A stretch of 41,324 bases of DNA, taken from positions 1 to 41,324 of the forward strand of contig NZ_CAMLHX010000035.1 of the NCBI RefSeq assembly GCF_946479965.1. Reading direction: 5' to 3'. Positions 7,245-15,020 of this stretch are shown here, in pieces. The notes under the pieces were generated by a model. The model was given only the letters and a program-made list of their open reading frames with translations, did no database searches and was not told where the DNA came from. Source of the DNA: an uncultured Mucilaginibacter sp. Its GTDB lineage: Bacteria > Bacteroidota > Bacteroidia > Sphingobacteriales > Sphingobacteriaceae. The position numbers and the translations under genes are program-made. Positions within the stretch are counted from its first letter, which is position 1. Each line of letters starts with the position of its first letter.

Positions 7245-9197
7245 ATGAAACGTATTTTATCTACACTTCTTTTAGCAGGGATGACAGCCATTTCCTTCGG
7301 GCAGGCAATACCAGGCGACTATAATGGCAGGGGCATGGCCCTTATACCCGACTATGAATACAAGGGGTCGTCACTTTCGGGCTGGCATACCTTAGGTAAT
7401 GCAGACTGGAAAGCCAATAACGGTATGATAACTGTAAAGGCAAATGGCGCACCAGGTTATTTAGTATCTGATCGTGGTTTTCAGGATATTCATTTACGCA
7501 TTTTATTTAAAGCTGATGCCAATACCGAGGTTGGTTTTTTGTTCCGTATGGAAAAAACAAGTGATGGATCTAAAGGCTTTTTAGCATCAATAAAAGGTAC
7601 GGAAATGGGTTTTTATAAAGTTGCGCTTGATGGACAAGGTAAAGAAACCAAAAGAGAGGCTTTACATCCCGCCGGTGGTATAATAAGGCAGGCACCTCCG
7701 TTTGACCCAAATGCAAGGACACCGGAACGAGGCTCAGGAAGTTCGCCGCGCGGCGTTACCGGTCCTGCAACGGAACTTCTACCTTTTACGCGTCCTACGC
7801 CGGCACCCATTCCCGGGCAATGGAACCAATTTGATGCCATTCTGGACCTGAACATTATACGCGGCTATATAAATGATGGCGCCGAAAATGCTTTCAGCCT
7901 AGAGACGGACACAGGCTTTGGGCCGATAGCGTTAATGATTAACGGTACAGGCGAAGTTCAGTTTAACGAATTGAGCTACGTAGATGCAGGAATTAAAAAA
8001 ATGCCTAAGGAGCAAACAGGTGCCGGCTTTAAGGTGCAACGCATACAGGATATGTACTACTCGTGGGCTGCAGGATCAGGTGATTTTAATCATGATGGCG
8101 TTACTGATATTGTTGCCGGTCCGTATATTTATTTCGGTCCTGATTACACTAGCTCTCGCGAAATAGCCTACGCCGTATCGGGTGCACCATCCACAAAATT
8201 TACAGAGTTTAATTGCCAGTATGGTTATGATTTTAATGGCGATGGCTGGGATGATGTTTTAAGCGGCGGTTCCTTATTTATTAATCCTAAAGGAGAATCC
8301 CGTCGTTGGGATAGATACCAGGTTATAAGAGGCATACAAACAGAAATTATGACATTTAGAGATGTTGATGGCGATGGCAAACCCGAATTGGTTTACGGAT
8401 CAGGCGGGCAGGTGTGTTATGCTAAACCCAACCCGGATGACGTTACCAAAACATGGATACAGCGTCCCGTATCTGAAAAGGGAGCATCAAATGCACATGG
8501 CATTGGTGTAGGCGATATTAATGGTGATGGTTTAATGGATATTTTAAATGTTAACGGTTGGTGGGAGCATCCAAAAAATGATGATGGTAAAATGTTATGG
8601 GCCTACCACCCTGTACCATTTGGGCGCATAGCGCATCGTGGCAACAATTATGGTGGCGCTGTAATGGGTGTTTATGATGTAAACGGCGATAAGTTAAATG
8701 ACGTAGTAACATCGCTTAACGCGCATGGTTTTGGCCTTGGCTGGTTTGAACAAAAACGCGATGCAAAGGGTGATATAACTTTTGTGCGCCATATTATAAG
8801 TGATGATTACAGCACTAAAGATAAAAATGCCGGTGGCGTAGCCTTTTCTGAAGCGCATGCCACAGCTTTTGCCGATATGGATGGCGACGGTATTCCTGAT
8901 TTTATTACCGGCAAACGGTATTGGTCGCACCTGGATACTTATCTTGATCCGGACGCTTACGGGCCGCCGGTTATTTACTGGTATAAAACGGTACGTAACC
9001 CTAAGGTACCGGGTGGAGCCGAGTTTGTACCCCATCTGATGCATAACCGGTCTGGTGTAGGATCTGATGTGTTAGCTGTAGATTTAAATAAAGACGGAGC
9101 TGTAGATATTGTTACCGGCACAGACAGGGGTGTATTTATTTACTGGAACGAAATGAAAGGGAAGGTTAAAGCCAAAGCGGTTGCTAAAAAGAAATAA
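7245..9197 (+). CDS. Secreted DUF1080 / FG-GAP (VCBS) repeat protein
   Basis: The 650-residue exported protein starts at the ATG at 7245, which gives a clean signal peptide (MKRILSTLLLAGMTAISFGQA). A frame opening at 7197 would hide it. Residues about 35-250 resemble the LamG-like DUF1080/3-keto-disaccharide hydrolase domain seen in Bacteroidota and Planctomycetes. From about residue 278 at least seven calcium-binding FG-GAP motifs follow (GDFNHDGVTD, DFNGDGWDD, DVDGDGKPE, DINGDGLMD, DMDGDGIPD, DLNKDGAVD), predicting a beta-propeller. A lysine-rich tail ends it. A role in sugar or glycan binding or hydrolysis outside the cell is inferred. The stop codon lies only 3 bp before a copy of the tRNA-Val 3' end. 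Confidence 0.85.
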   Translation: MKRILSTLLLAGMTAISFGQAIPGDYNGRGMALIPDYEYKGSSLSGWHTLGNADWKANNGMITVKANGAPGYLVSDRGFQDIHLRILFKADANTEVGFLFRMEKTSDGSKGFLASIKGTEMGFYKVALDGQGKETKREALHPAGGIIRQAPPFDPNARTPERGSGSSPRGVTGPATELLPFTRPTPAPIPGQWNQFDAILDLNIIRGYINDGAENAFSLETDTGFGPIALMINGTGEVQFNELSYVDAGIKKMPKEQTGAGFKVQRIQDMYYSWAAGSGDFNHDGVTDIVAGPYIYFGPDYTSSREIAYAVSGAPSTKFTEFNCQYGYDFNGDGWDDVLSGGSLFINPKGESRRWDRYQVIRGIQTEIMTFRDVDGDGKPELVYGSGGQVCYAKPNPDDVTKTWIQRPVSEKGASNAHGIGVGDINGDGLMDILNVNGWWEHPKNDDGKMLWAYHPVPFGRIAHRGNNYGGAVMGVYDVNGDKLNDVVTSLNAHGFGLGWFEQKRDAKGDITFVRHIISDDYSTKDKNAGGVAFSEAHATAFADMDGDGIPDFITGKRYWSHLDTYLDPDAYGPPVIYWYKTVRNPKVPGGAEFVPHLMHNRSGVGSDVLAVDLNKDGAVDIVTGTDRGVFIYWNEMKGKVKAKAVAKKK

Positions 9198-9200
9198 TAC

Positions 9201-9319
9201 TAACTCCCACAGAAAGAAAGTCCGACAGAAATGTTGGACTTTTTTTGTTTAAACCACGTAGTAGTTCATAGCATCCCGATTTACATTGGGAGGGGCACTG
9301 GCTCGAACCCTGTCCCACA
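9201..9319 (+). repeat. tRNA-Val 3' end / terminator / tRNA-remnant unit (copy C)
   Basis: The unit begins with TAACTCCCACAG, the last bases of tRNA-Val. The terminator hairpin follows (9217-9246), then GTTTAAACCACGTAGTAGTTCA and a second decayed tRNA remnant ending TGTCCCACA. It is colinear with 6824-6948, so it is a diverged duplicate of that segment. The remnant is more decayed than copy B: its anticodon and T arms carry mismatches. Confidence 0.8.
9217..9246 (+). terminator. Terminator (repeat copy C) after the FG-GAP gene
   Basis: An intact 11-bp stem with a GAAA tetraloop and T7. It lies 20 nt after the stop codon of the FG-GAP gene, so a copied tRNA terminator now probably ends that mRNA. 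Confidence 0.85.
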
Positions 9320-9471
9320 TAATATTAACCTCTTAGTAACTAAATAACTTTATAGTGTGCACAAGTTGAAACCTATTAATGAGATAATCAGTAAAAATGA
9401 GAATGGCATTGAATAATTATCAAGATCAGGCAAATAGTATACTTTGCATAGTAAAGGCTTGATTTTATCTG

Positions 9472-10590
9472 ATGTTCGTTAATTCAACCAGGATGGATAG
9501 TGATAATAATTTAGCTGCTTTGTTCTCTGATAAAACTTTTGACTACGATCCATTTGTTCAATTATCGCCGGATTTAATTTGTATAGCAGGCTATGATGGT
9601 TTTTTTAAAAAGATCAATCCGGCGGTATCGAAAACATTGGGTTATACCATGGAGGAGCTATTATCAAAACCTATAAACGAATTTGTTTATATAGAGGACA
9701 AAGATTCTACCATAGAAAGCCGGGAGAACGTTAAAAGGTCAATTCCTTTGATAAATTTCGAAAATAGATACGTAACAAAATCGGGGGAGATAGTATGGCT
9801 TTCCTGGACGTCTATTGGAATAGAAGAACAACGGCTAGTATTGGGATTAGCGAAAAATATTACGCATAAAAAACGACTTGATGACGATAGAAACATATTG
9901 ATTTCTAATCTTACAAAAGCAAATGATGAACTTAAGCAATTAACTTATACCACCAGCCACGACCTAAGATCACCGGTAAACAATTTGCTTTCTATTTTCC
10001 ACCTGATAAAAGATAAAAAGATTGAAAATGAAGAAATAACCGAATTAATGGGAATGTTGGAAGAGTCGACAGAAGACCTTCGTAATACTTTAAACAACTA
10101 TATAGATAGCCTGATACAGAAGAAGAGCTTAAACATAGCGGTAGGGCCAATAAGTTTTACGGAATCGCTGAATGCGGTGATGAAATCATTAAGGTCGTTG
10201 ATAATTGATACCAAAACAATAATTAAATCAAATTTTAATGAGGTTGATTTGATAACTTTTAACAAGGCATACCTGGAAAGCATATTTCTCAATCTGGTCT
10301 CTAATTCAATCAAATACGCAAAGCCAAACACGTATCCTCAAATATTTATAGAAAGTAAAAAAGGAAATGGAATAGTTACCTTAACATTTAGAGACGAGGG
10401 CCTTGGCTTTGATATGCAAAACGACAAAGGTCGGATTTTCGGATTTAACCAAACCTTTCATCAAAATAAAGATAGTAAGGGAATAGGTTTGTATTTGGTG
10501 CATAATCACGTAACAAGCTTAGGTGGGCAAATAGATATTGATAGCCGCCTAAATGAAGGCACTACGTTTACAATCACATTTAAAACATAG
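9472..10590 (+). CDS. Soluble PAS-domain sensor histidine kinase
   Basis: A 372-residue kinase with no membrane segment, so a cytosolic sensor. A PAS domain covers about residues 25-135 (SPDLICIAGYDGFFKKINPA; YVTKSGEIVWLSW). It is followed by a HisKA-like helix with the phospho-acceptor H163 in TSHDLRSPVNN. The HATPase domain has an N box (FLNLVSNSIKYA), G1 (DEGLGFD) and G2 (GIGLYLVHNHV), and looks catalytically intact. No response regulator is adjacent, so it is an orphan kinase. The start at 9472 is a guess; ATG 9493 is an alternative. Downstream at 10608 is a decayed copy of the tRNA-Val terminator. Confidence 0.88.
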   Translation: MFVNSTRMDSDNNLAALFSDKTFDYDPFVQLSPDLICIAGYDGFFKKINPAVSKTLGYTMEELLSKPINEFVYIEDKDSTIESRENVKRSIPLINFENRYVTKSGEIVWLSWTSIGIEEQRLVLGLAKNITHKKRLDDDRNILISNLTKANDELKQLTYTTSHDLRSPVNNLLSIFHLIKDKKIENEEITELMGMLEESTEDLRNTLNNYIDSLIQKKSLNIAVGPISFTESLNAVMKSLRSLIIDTKTIIKSNFNEVDLITFNKAYLESIFLNLVSNSIKYAKPNTYPQIFIESKKGNGIVTLTFRDEGLGFDMQNDKGRIFGFNQTFHQNKDSKGIGLYLVHNHVTSLGGQIDIDSRLNEGTTFTITFKT

Positions 10591-10604
10591 TAAGAGCTGC
10601 TTTA

Positions 10605-10641
10605 AAAAAAGTCCGACAGAAATATTGGCCGTTTTTTGTTT
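10605..10641 (+). repeat. Decayed terminator repeat (copy D)
   Basis: AAAAGTCCGACAGAAAT is shared with copies A-C. The 3' arm has changed (TATTGGCC in place of TGTTGGAC), which weakens the stem, but a T6 run and GTTTA follow as in the other copies. It lies 15-20 nt after the histidine kinase stop. Confidence 0.7.
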
Positions 10642-10715
10642 ACGTTAGGTTATTTATTTTATCTATATTGGTTAATCCGCCTCACGAAATCAACCTAAAC
10701 ATCAACTACAACCAC

Positions 10716-11135
10716 ATGAAGCTTAAAGACACATATTCAGTTTTTGTAACCAAAGATTTAAAGAAGACTAAGGAGTTTTATATTAAGTGGTTTGATTTTG
10801 AAATTTATTTTGAGGCGAGCTTCTTTGTCTTATTGCAGGCACCAGACGAAAAACCTTTCTTTTTTGGTTTTATGGACGAAGATCATCCGTCTTCTCCTCC
10901 GTCAATCCCCGCAGTAAATTATAGGTCAGGCGTTTTCTTAACCTTAGAGGTTGAGGATGCGAAAGCAGAATATGATAAATTGCTAAACGCAGGGCTGAAT
11001 ATCTACTATCATTTAAAAGACGAAGTTTGGGGGCAAAGGAGATTTGGCCTTACAGACCCTAATGGAATGTATATTGATATTGTGCAGCAAACCGAACCTC
11101 AGAATAATTATTGGGAACAATACCTGCCAAAGTAG
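10716..11135 (+). CDS. VOC-superfamily (glyoxalase/bleomycin-resistance fold) protein
   Basis: A small single-domain protein (139 residues) with paired beta-alpha-beta-beta-beta modules: VFVTKDLKKTKEFYIKWFDFE starts the first and VFLTLEVEDAKAEYDKLLNAG the second. It ends with the typical FGLTDPNGMYIDIVQ strand, whose D and E/D residues often bind metal in this superfamily. The substrate cannot be read from the sequence. I start it at ATG 10716, where the domain begins; the open frame reaches 10668. It is transcribed away from the histidine kinase repeat and converges with the acyltransferase gene. Confidence 0.8.
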   Translation: MKLKDTYSVFVTKDLKKTKEFYIKWFDFEIYFEASFFVLLQAPDEKPFFFGFMDEDHPSSPPSIPAVNYRSGVFLTLEVEDAKAEYDKLLNAGLNIYYHLKDEVWGQRRFGLTDPNGMYIDIVQQTEPQNNYWEQYLPK

Positions 11136-11179
11136 ACTACGCGACAAAGAAGTTAAAGTAACATGATAGGCGGCTTAAC

Positions 11180-12163
11180 TTACCCTTTACTTTTCTTATA
11201 AAATATCCGCTTAGATAACCAAAGCGAAGGCCGCTCTATCACCAGGTAAAATAATCTTGCCAACAAGAGCGCTATTATCGCCTCCAGTAAGAGCCACCAT
11301 AATTGATGATCTGCGAGGTTTGCGTTTAATTTTTTTAGCACACCGGCCACTACGATAAAAACTAAAGGGTGTATTAAATATAGCGAGTAAGATATTTCGC
11401 CTAACAGGAATAGCGGTTTGTTGAATGCGTTTACAAATACGATTATCAGGCAGGATAGCATCAATAAAAAAAATATTCCGGCACCAAACTGATAAGCCAC
11501 CATGCCGGCAAATACCGCAGGCAGGATCAGGTTGTTGATCTTACGATCATTCACCACATCTACTAATGAGATTCCTAAGCAAAATATTGGCGCGTAGGTA
11601 GATACAAGGTAATAGCCAATGCCGGGCTTAATAAAACTTGTAGCGCAGAATGATAGCAAAAACAACGTTCTATAGATCTTCCGGTCGGAAAGAAAATAAA
11701 GTAACCCGACGAGGATATAAAATTGGAACTCGATGCAGAGCGTCCAAAATATGTGGTTATAGAACAGATATTTTGTAAAGGGTACAACATATAAAATATG
11801 CGCTACAAATTGTTCGGGGATAAAGGGAATAGCCGAGCCGTTGAAGGAGGGTATTGCCGACAGTATCCGGAATAGTAGAAGCGTAAGAACGATTGTAGCG
11901 TAATAAGCAGGGTCTATCCTTATGCTTCTTTTAGCCAAAAAGCGCAGAAACTGCGCTGGTTTATAGTTGGCTTTTGACAGCGAATAAACAATTATAAACC
12001 CGCTGATGAGAAAAAACACAGGTACCCCTGCCTGGCCGTACTGAAAAGCCGCCACTAAAAAACCATAGCCTTTTATAGATGATCCATAATGGCACAGCAA
12101 CACACCGAGCGCTGCCAGTCCCCTTAAATATTGAACACCAAGAATAACTTTCTTGTCAGTCAT
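11180..12163 (-). CDS. OafA/NolL-type membrane acyltransferase
   Basis: An integral membrane O-acyltransferase of the acyltransferase-3 family, 327 residues with about ten hydrophobic segments. The N-terminus carries the family motif LRGLAALGVLLCHY, with the R-x10-H pair (R14, H25), then FFLISGFIIVYS and the loop RRID-like KRSIRIDPAYY. The C-terminal GEISYSLYLIHPLVF is also typical. Such enzymes acetylate or otherwise acylate surface polysaccharides or lipids. There is no polysaccharide cluster nearby, so the acceptor is unknown. The start is ATG 12163. Confidence 0.87.
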   Translation of the reverse strand: MTDKKVILGVQYLRGLAALGVLLCHYGSSIKGYGFLVAAFQYGQAGVPVFFLISGFIIVYSLSKANYKPAQFLRFLAKRSIRIDPAYYATIVLTLLLFRILSAIPSFNGSAIPFIPEQFVAHILYVVPFTKYLFYNHIFWTLCIEFQFYILVGLLYFLSDRKIYRTLFLLSFCATSFIKPGIGYYLVSTYAPIFCLGISLVDVVNDRKINNLILPAVFAGMVAYQFGAGIFFLLMLSCLIIVFVNAFNKPLFLLGEISYSLYLIHPLVFIVVAGVLKKLNANLADHQLWWLLLEAIIALLLARLFYLVIERPSLWLSKRIFYKKSKG

Positions 12164-12229
12164 TGTACCGGCTAAAGATAAGTCGCAAGGGTACGAAGAC
12201 AGCTGCTCTCAAAAAATAATTTCTTAGTG

Positions 12230-14671
12230 CTATTTCAGTTCGATGGTTGTTTCTCCGCTTGCTAACCCGGCGGCATCAACTTTTAGTTTAATGGTTCCTT
12301 TTTTATTGTTTTTTAATGGCCTTAAAATGGCTAATGCCTGGCCGCGGTAGGTTTTGCAAACTGGACTATTCACACTCTCCATATCATTCGGCGATGCGCT
12401 GCCCGATCCGGCGATCTCTCCATCACCCGAAACAGAAAGTTTTACCGGGATAGCAGCATCAGGGATGATATTTCCCTGCGCATCTGTAATGGCTATCTTT
12501 ACGTACGACAGGTCATTACGATCAGCCTTGATACTCTTCCTATCAGCAATGAGTTTGATCTTAGCCGGCGCTCCAGTCGTGATCAACTGCTTTGATTCCA
12601 TTTCCTTGCCATCCTGAATGCCTATTGCTTTTAATGTACCGGGCTGATAAGGTACCTTAAATGTGGCTATCAGCTTGGTATCGTCCCCGGATTTTTGCTC
12701 GCCTATAACTTTGCCGTTTAGTTCAAGGCGTATTAAGGGATATCTTGAAAACACACGCACATCCATAGTATTTCCTTCATTACCGGCCCAGTTCCAGCTT
12801 TGCCGTTCATCGGGCCAACCCCACTGACTAACAATTTCTCTTTTCCCTTCGGGGATAGGCGAATGTACTGCCATTTCCAACTTACTGTTTTCCCATATAA
12901 CATCCCGGTAAAGCATCTGTGGCTTCTTTGATCCAATAAGGTCAATGTCTCCGCAAAAACCATTAAACCAGGGAAACGGTTTAAGTAGGCCTCTGGCCGG
13001 TTCGTCGTTTAATCTGCTATTGCCCAACCCGGTTTCACCAATATAATCCATTGCGGTCCAAACAAAGTCTCCTATTACATAGGGGTTCTTTTTAACAAGC
13101 TGCCAATAGTCAAAAGCCTCCTTTGCGTATGACTCGGTGCCCATCATTACCCTTTCAGGATGCTTTTTATGGTCCGATTCATACTCTGAGCGCATGTAGT
13201 TATAACTACCAACATCAAGCATGGCAAATGCCGGTATGGTCGATTCCCATTTGTACCCGGCATGATCATAAAAGCTACAAATAGACTCGGTAACCGGGCG
13301 CGTACTGTCCAAACGTTTTACCTCTGCTACCAGTTCTTTCTCAATGGCTAAACCCAAAGAATCTACACGTTCGTTAATTTCATTGCCTATGCTCCAGAAG
13401 ATAACCGAAGGATGGTTTCTGTCGCGGTGGATCAAGGCTGCAAGATCTTTTTGCCACCATTCTTTAAAGTATAAGTGATAGTCCTGCGGATTTTTAGGCC
13501 GCTCCCACATGTCAAATGCCTCATCTATAACCAATACGCCATTCCTATCACAGGCATCTAAAAATTGTTTAGATGGTGGGTTGTGGGCGGTTCTGATAGC
13601 ATTGAAGCCATTGGCCCGCATCAGCTCAACACGCCGTTCTTCTGCACGATCAATTGTAGAAGCGCCTAAGAAGCCATTATCATGATGCAGGCAGCCACCT
13701 TTCAATAAAACCCGTTTGCCATTTAATGTAAAGCCCGTAGTTGCATCGAAATGGATGGTACGGATACCGAACGGTGTTTTAGTTCTGTCAACCACCTTGC
13801 CGTTGCTAATAACTTCTACCTGCGCGGTGTAAAGATCAGGCTTCTCAACCGACCATGCTTTTGGGCGATTAACGGTTAAATATTGATCAATTTGTTTGCC
13901 GGTTGATAGCACCGTACCCAAGGGAACTTTTGCGGTTTGAGCAATTTTACCATCCGGACCGATCAATTTGATCAGCAATTGTAAAGCGTTAGTTTTCGTC
14001 GTATTCTCAACTATCGCCGAAACTTTGATTTTTGCGCTACTACCTGATAAACTTTCTGTATTTACCCAGACGCCGTTTTGTGCTATCCGAACAGGTTGTT
14101 TTCTGATGAGGTACACATGCCTGTAAATGCCCGAACCACTGTACCAGCGCGAATTTTTGCCTTCGTTGGGCACTTTAACGGCTATTACATTGGCTTGCCC
14201 GGCGGGTTTTAATGCCGGCGTGATATCAACATCAAATGGTGTGTAACCGTAAGGGTGTTTAGCCAAAAGCGTTCCATTCACATATACTTCGCTGTTCATG
14301 TACACACCGTCAAAGTTGATTAAAGTTTGTGTGTAAGGCTCGCCGGCTTTCAGGGTAAATGTTTTCCTGTACCAGGCTGTGCCGCCCAGCGTATAGCCGG
14401 TTGCTGTAGCACCGGGACTGGTTTTTGAAAAGGGGCCAACTACCTCGCCTGGCTTTTGGTTGGGTAGATTTTCAATACTCCAATCATGCGGTAGGTCAAT
14501 ATTTCTCCATGATGCGTCGTTAAAAGCAGTTGCTTCAGCGCCGGTTACATCTCCTTTATAAAATTTCCAGTCTGCATCAAAAAGCGACTCATTTCTTGCG
14601 TTTTGCGCATTAGTACTTAAATTTAAAAAAATAAAGCAAAGCGTTATAACCAGCGTAACGTTAGGTTTCAT
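12230..14671 (-). CDS. Secreted glycoside hydrolase family 2 (beta-galactosidase-like)
   Basis: An 813-residue exported enzyme with the signal peptide MKPNVTLVITLCFIFLNLSTNAQ. Domain order is a sugar-binding jelly roll (about 25-195, with WYSGSGIYRHVYLI), an Ig-like domain, a TIM barrel (about 305-600) and C-terminal beta domains. The acid/base is E431 in FWSIGNEIN and the nucleophile is predicted at E513 in MMGTESYAKEAF. The motif RTAHNPPS is also typical of GH2. Substrate (beta-galactoside, -glucuronide or -mannoside) cannot be fixed from the sequence, though the architecture is closest to DUF4982-type beta-galactosidases. It is a single gene; no SusC/SusD pair lies next to it. Confidence 0.93.
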   Translation of the reverse strand: MKPNVTLVITLCFIFLNLSTNAQNARNESLFDADWKFYKGDVTGAEATAFNDASWRNIDLPHDWSIENLPNQKPGEVVGPFSKTSPGATATGYTLGGTAWYRKTFTLKAGEPYTQTLINFDGVYMNSEVYVNGTLLAKHPYGYTPFDVDITPALKPAGQANVIAVKVPNEGKNSRWYSGSGIYRHVYLIRKQPVRIAQNGVWVNTESLSGSSAKIKVSAIVENTTKTNALQLLIKLIGPDGKIAQTAKVPLGTVLSTGKQIDQYLTVNRPKAWSVEKPDLYTAQVEVISNGKVVDRTKTPFGIRTIHFDATTGFTLNGKRVLLKGGCLHHDNGFLGASTIDRAEERRVELMRANGFNAIRTAHNPPSKQFLDACDRNGVLVIDEAFDMWERPKNPQDYHLYFKEWWQKDLAALIHRDRNHPSVIFWSIGNEINERVDSLGLAIEKELVAEVKRLDSTRPVTESICSFYDHAGYKWESTIPAFAMLDVGSYNYMRSEYESDHKKHPERVMMGTESYAKEAFDYWQLVKKNPYVIGDFVWTAMDYIGETGLGNSRLNDEPARGLLKPFPWFNGFCGDIDLIGSKKPQMLYRDVIWENSKLEMAVHSPIPEGKREIVSQWGWPDERQSWNWAGNEGNTMDVRVFSRYPLIRLELNGKVIGEQKSGDDTKLIATFKVPYQPGTLKAIGIQDGKEMESKQLITTGAPAKIKLIADRKSIKADRNDLSYVKIAITDAQGNIIPDAAIPVKLSVSGDGEIAGSGSASPNDMESVNSPVCKTYRGQALAILRPLKNNKKGTIKLKVDAAGLASGETTIELK

Positions 14672-14713
14672 AATAGAATGGTTGTTATTGGATGTTCAAT
14701 AATACTATTTTTT

Positions 14714-14759
14714 TGGTAAGGTTTACCAGATGCGGCGATAAAAACTACATCGATGTAGT
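14714..14759. promoter_or_regulatory. Two palindromes upstream of the GH2 gene (candidate operators)
   Basis: TGGTAA-GGT-TTACCA (14714-14728) and the perfect 16-bp palindrome ACTACATCGATGTAGT (14744-14759) lie 43-88 bp upstream of the GH2 start codon. They also precede the small plus-strand gene. Both are sized like operators of dimeric regulators. Confidence 0.45.
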
Positions 14760-14785
14760 ATATTTATTGTGTAAGATTGATAACG

Positions 14786-14959
14786 ATGAAAGAAGGACAA
14801 CAAATAAGACCGGAATGGATACCAAGCGCTTATAAGGACGAAAAGCAGGAAGTGAGGAATGAGGGTAATAGGGTAAAAGCGCAGCCTACAGCGCCGCTAT
14901 ATTCCGGCAAAAAGGCCAATTTAAAAGATAGGATCAGCAACGCACGCAAAAAGCCCTAA
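14786..14959 (+). CDS. Putative 57-residue basic protein
   Basis: An unrecognised small, hydrophilic, Lys/Arg-rich protein (MKEGQQIRPEWIPSAYK... ending DRISNARKKP), with no signal peptide or membrane helix and probably disordered. The ATG at 14786 is preferred; a TTG lies three codons upstream. It fills the gap between the divergent GH2 gene and the 3' end of rng, and its stop overlaps the T-rich tail of the rng terminator on the other strand. It could be a chance frame, but the composition looks coding. Confidence 0.4.
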   Translation: MKEGQQIRPEWIPSAYKDEKQEVRNEGNRVKAQPTAPLYSGKKANLKDRISNARKKP

Positions 14960-14995
14960 AACAAAATGTGCAGACGTTTTATCAACATCTGCACA
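14960..14995 (-). terminator. Terminator of rng
   Basis: On the minus strand TGTGCAGA pairs perfectly with TCTGCACA across 13 nt, followed by TTTTGTTTT. It lies 26 nt after the rng stop codon. Confidence 0.75.
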
Positions 14996-15020
14996 TCCGC
15001 ATATCTGCACATCAAAAAAT

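Noticed and set aside
9201..9319. Attachment site of a complete integrative element
   Set aside because: It does carry a copy of the tRNA 3' end, but no integrase or mobility gene lies between the copies, so only a remnant or a duplication can be claimed.
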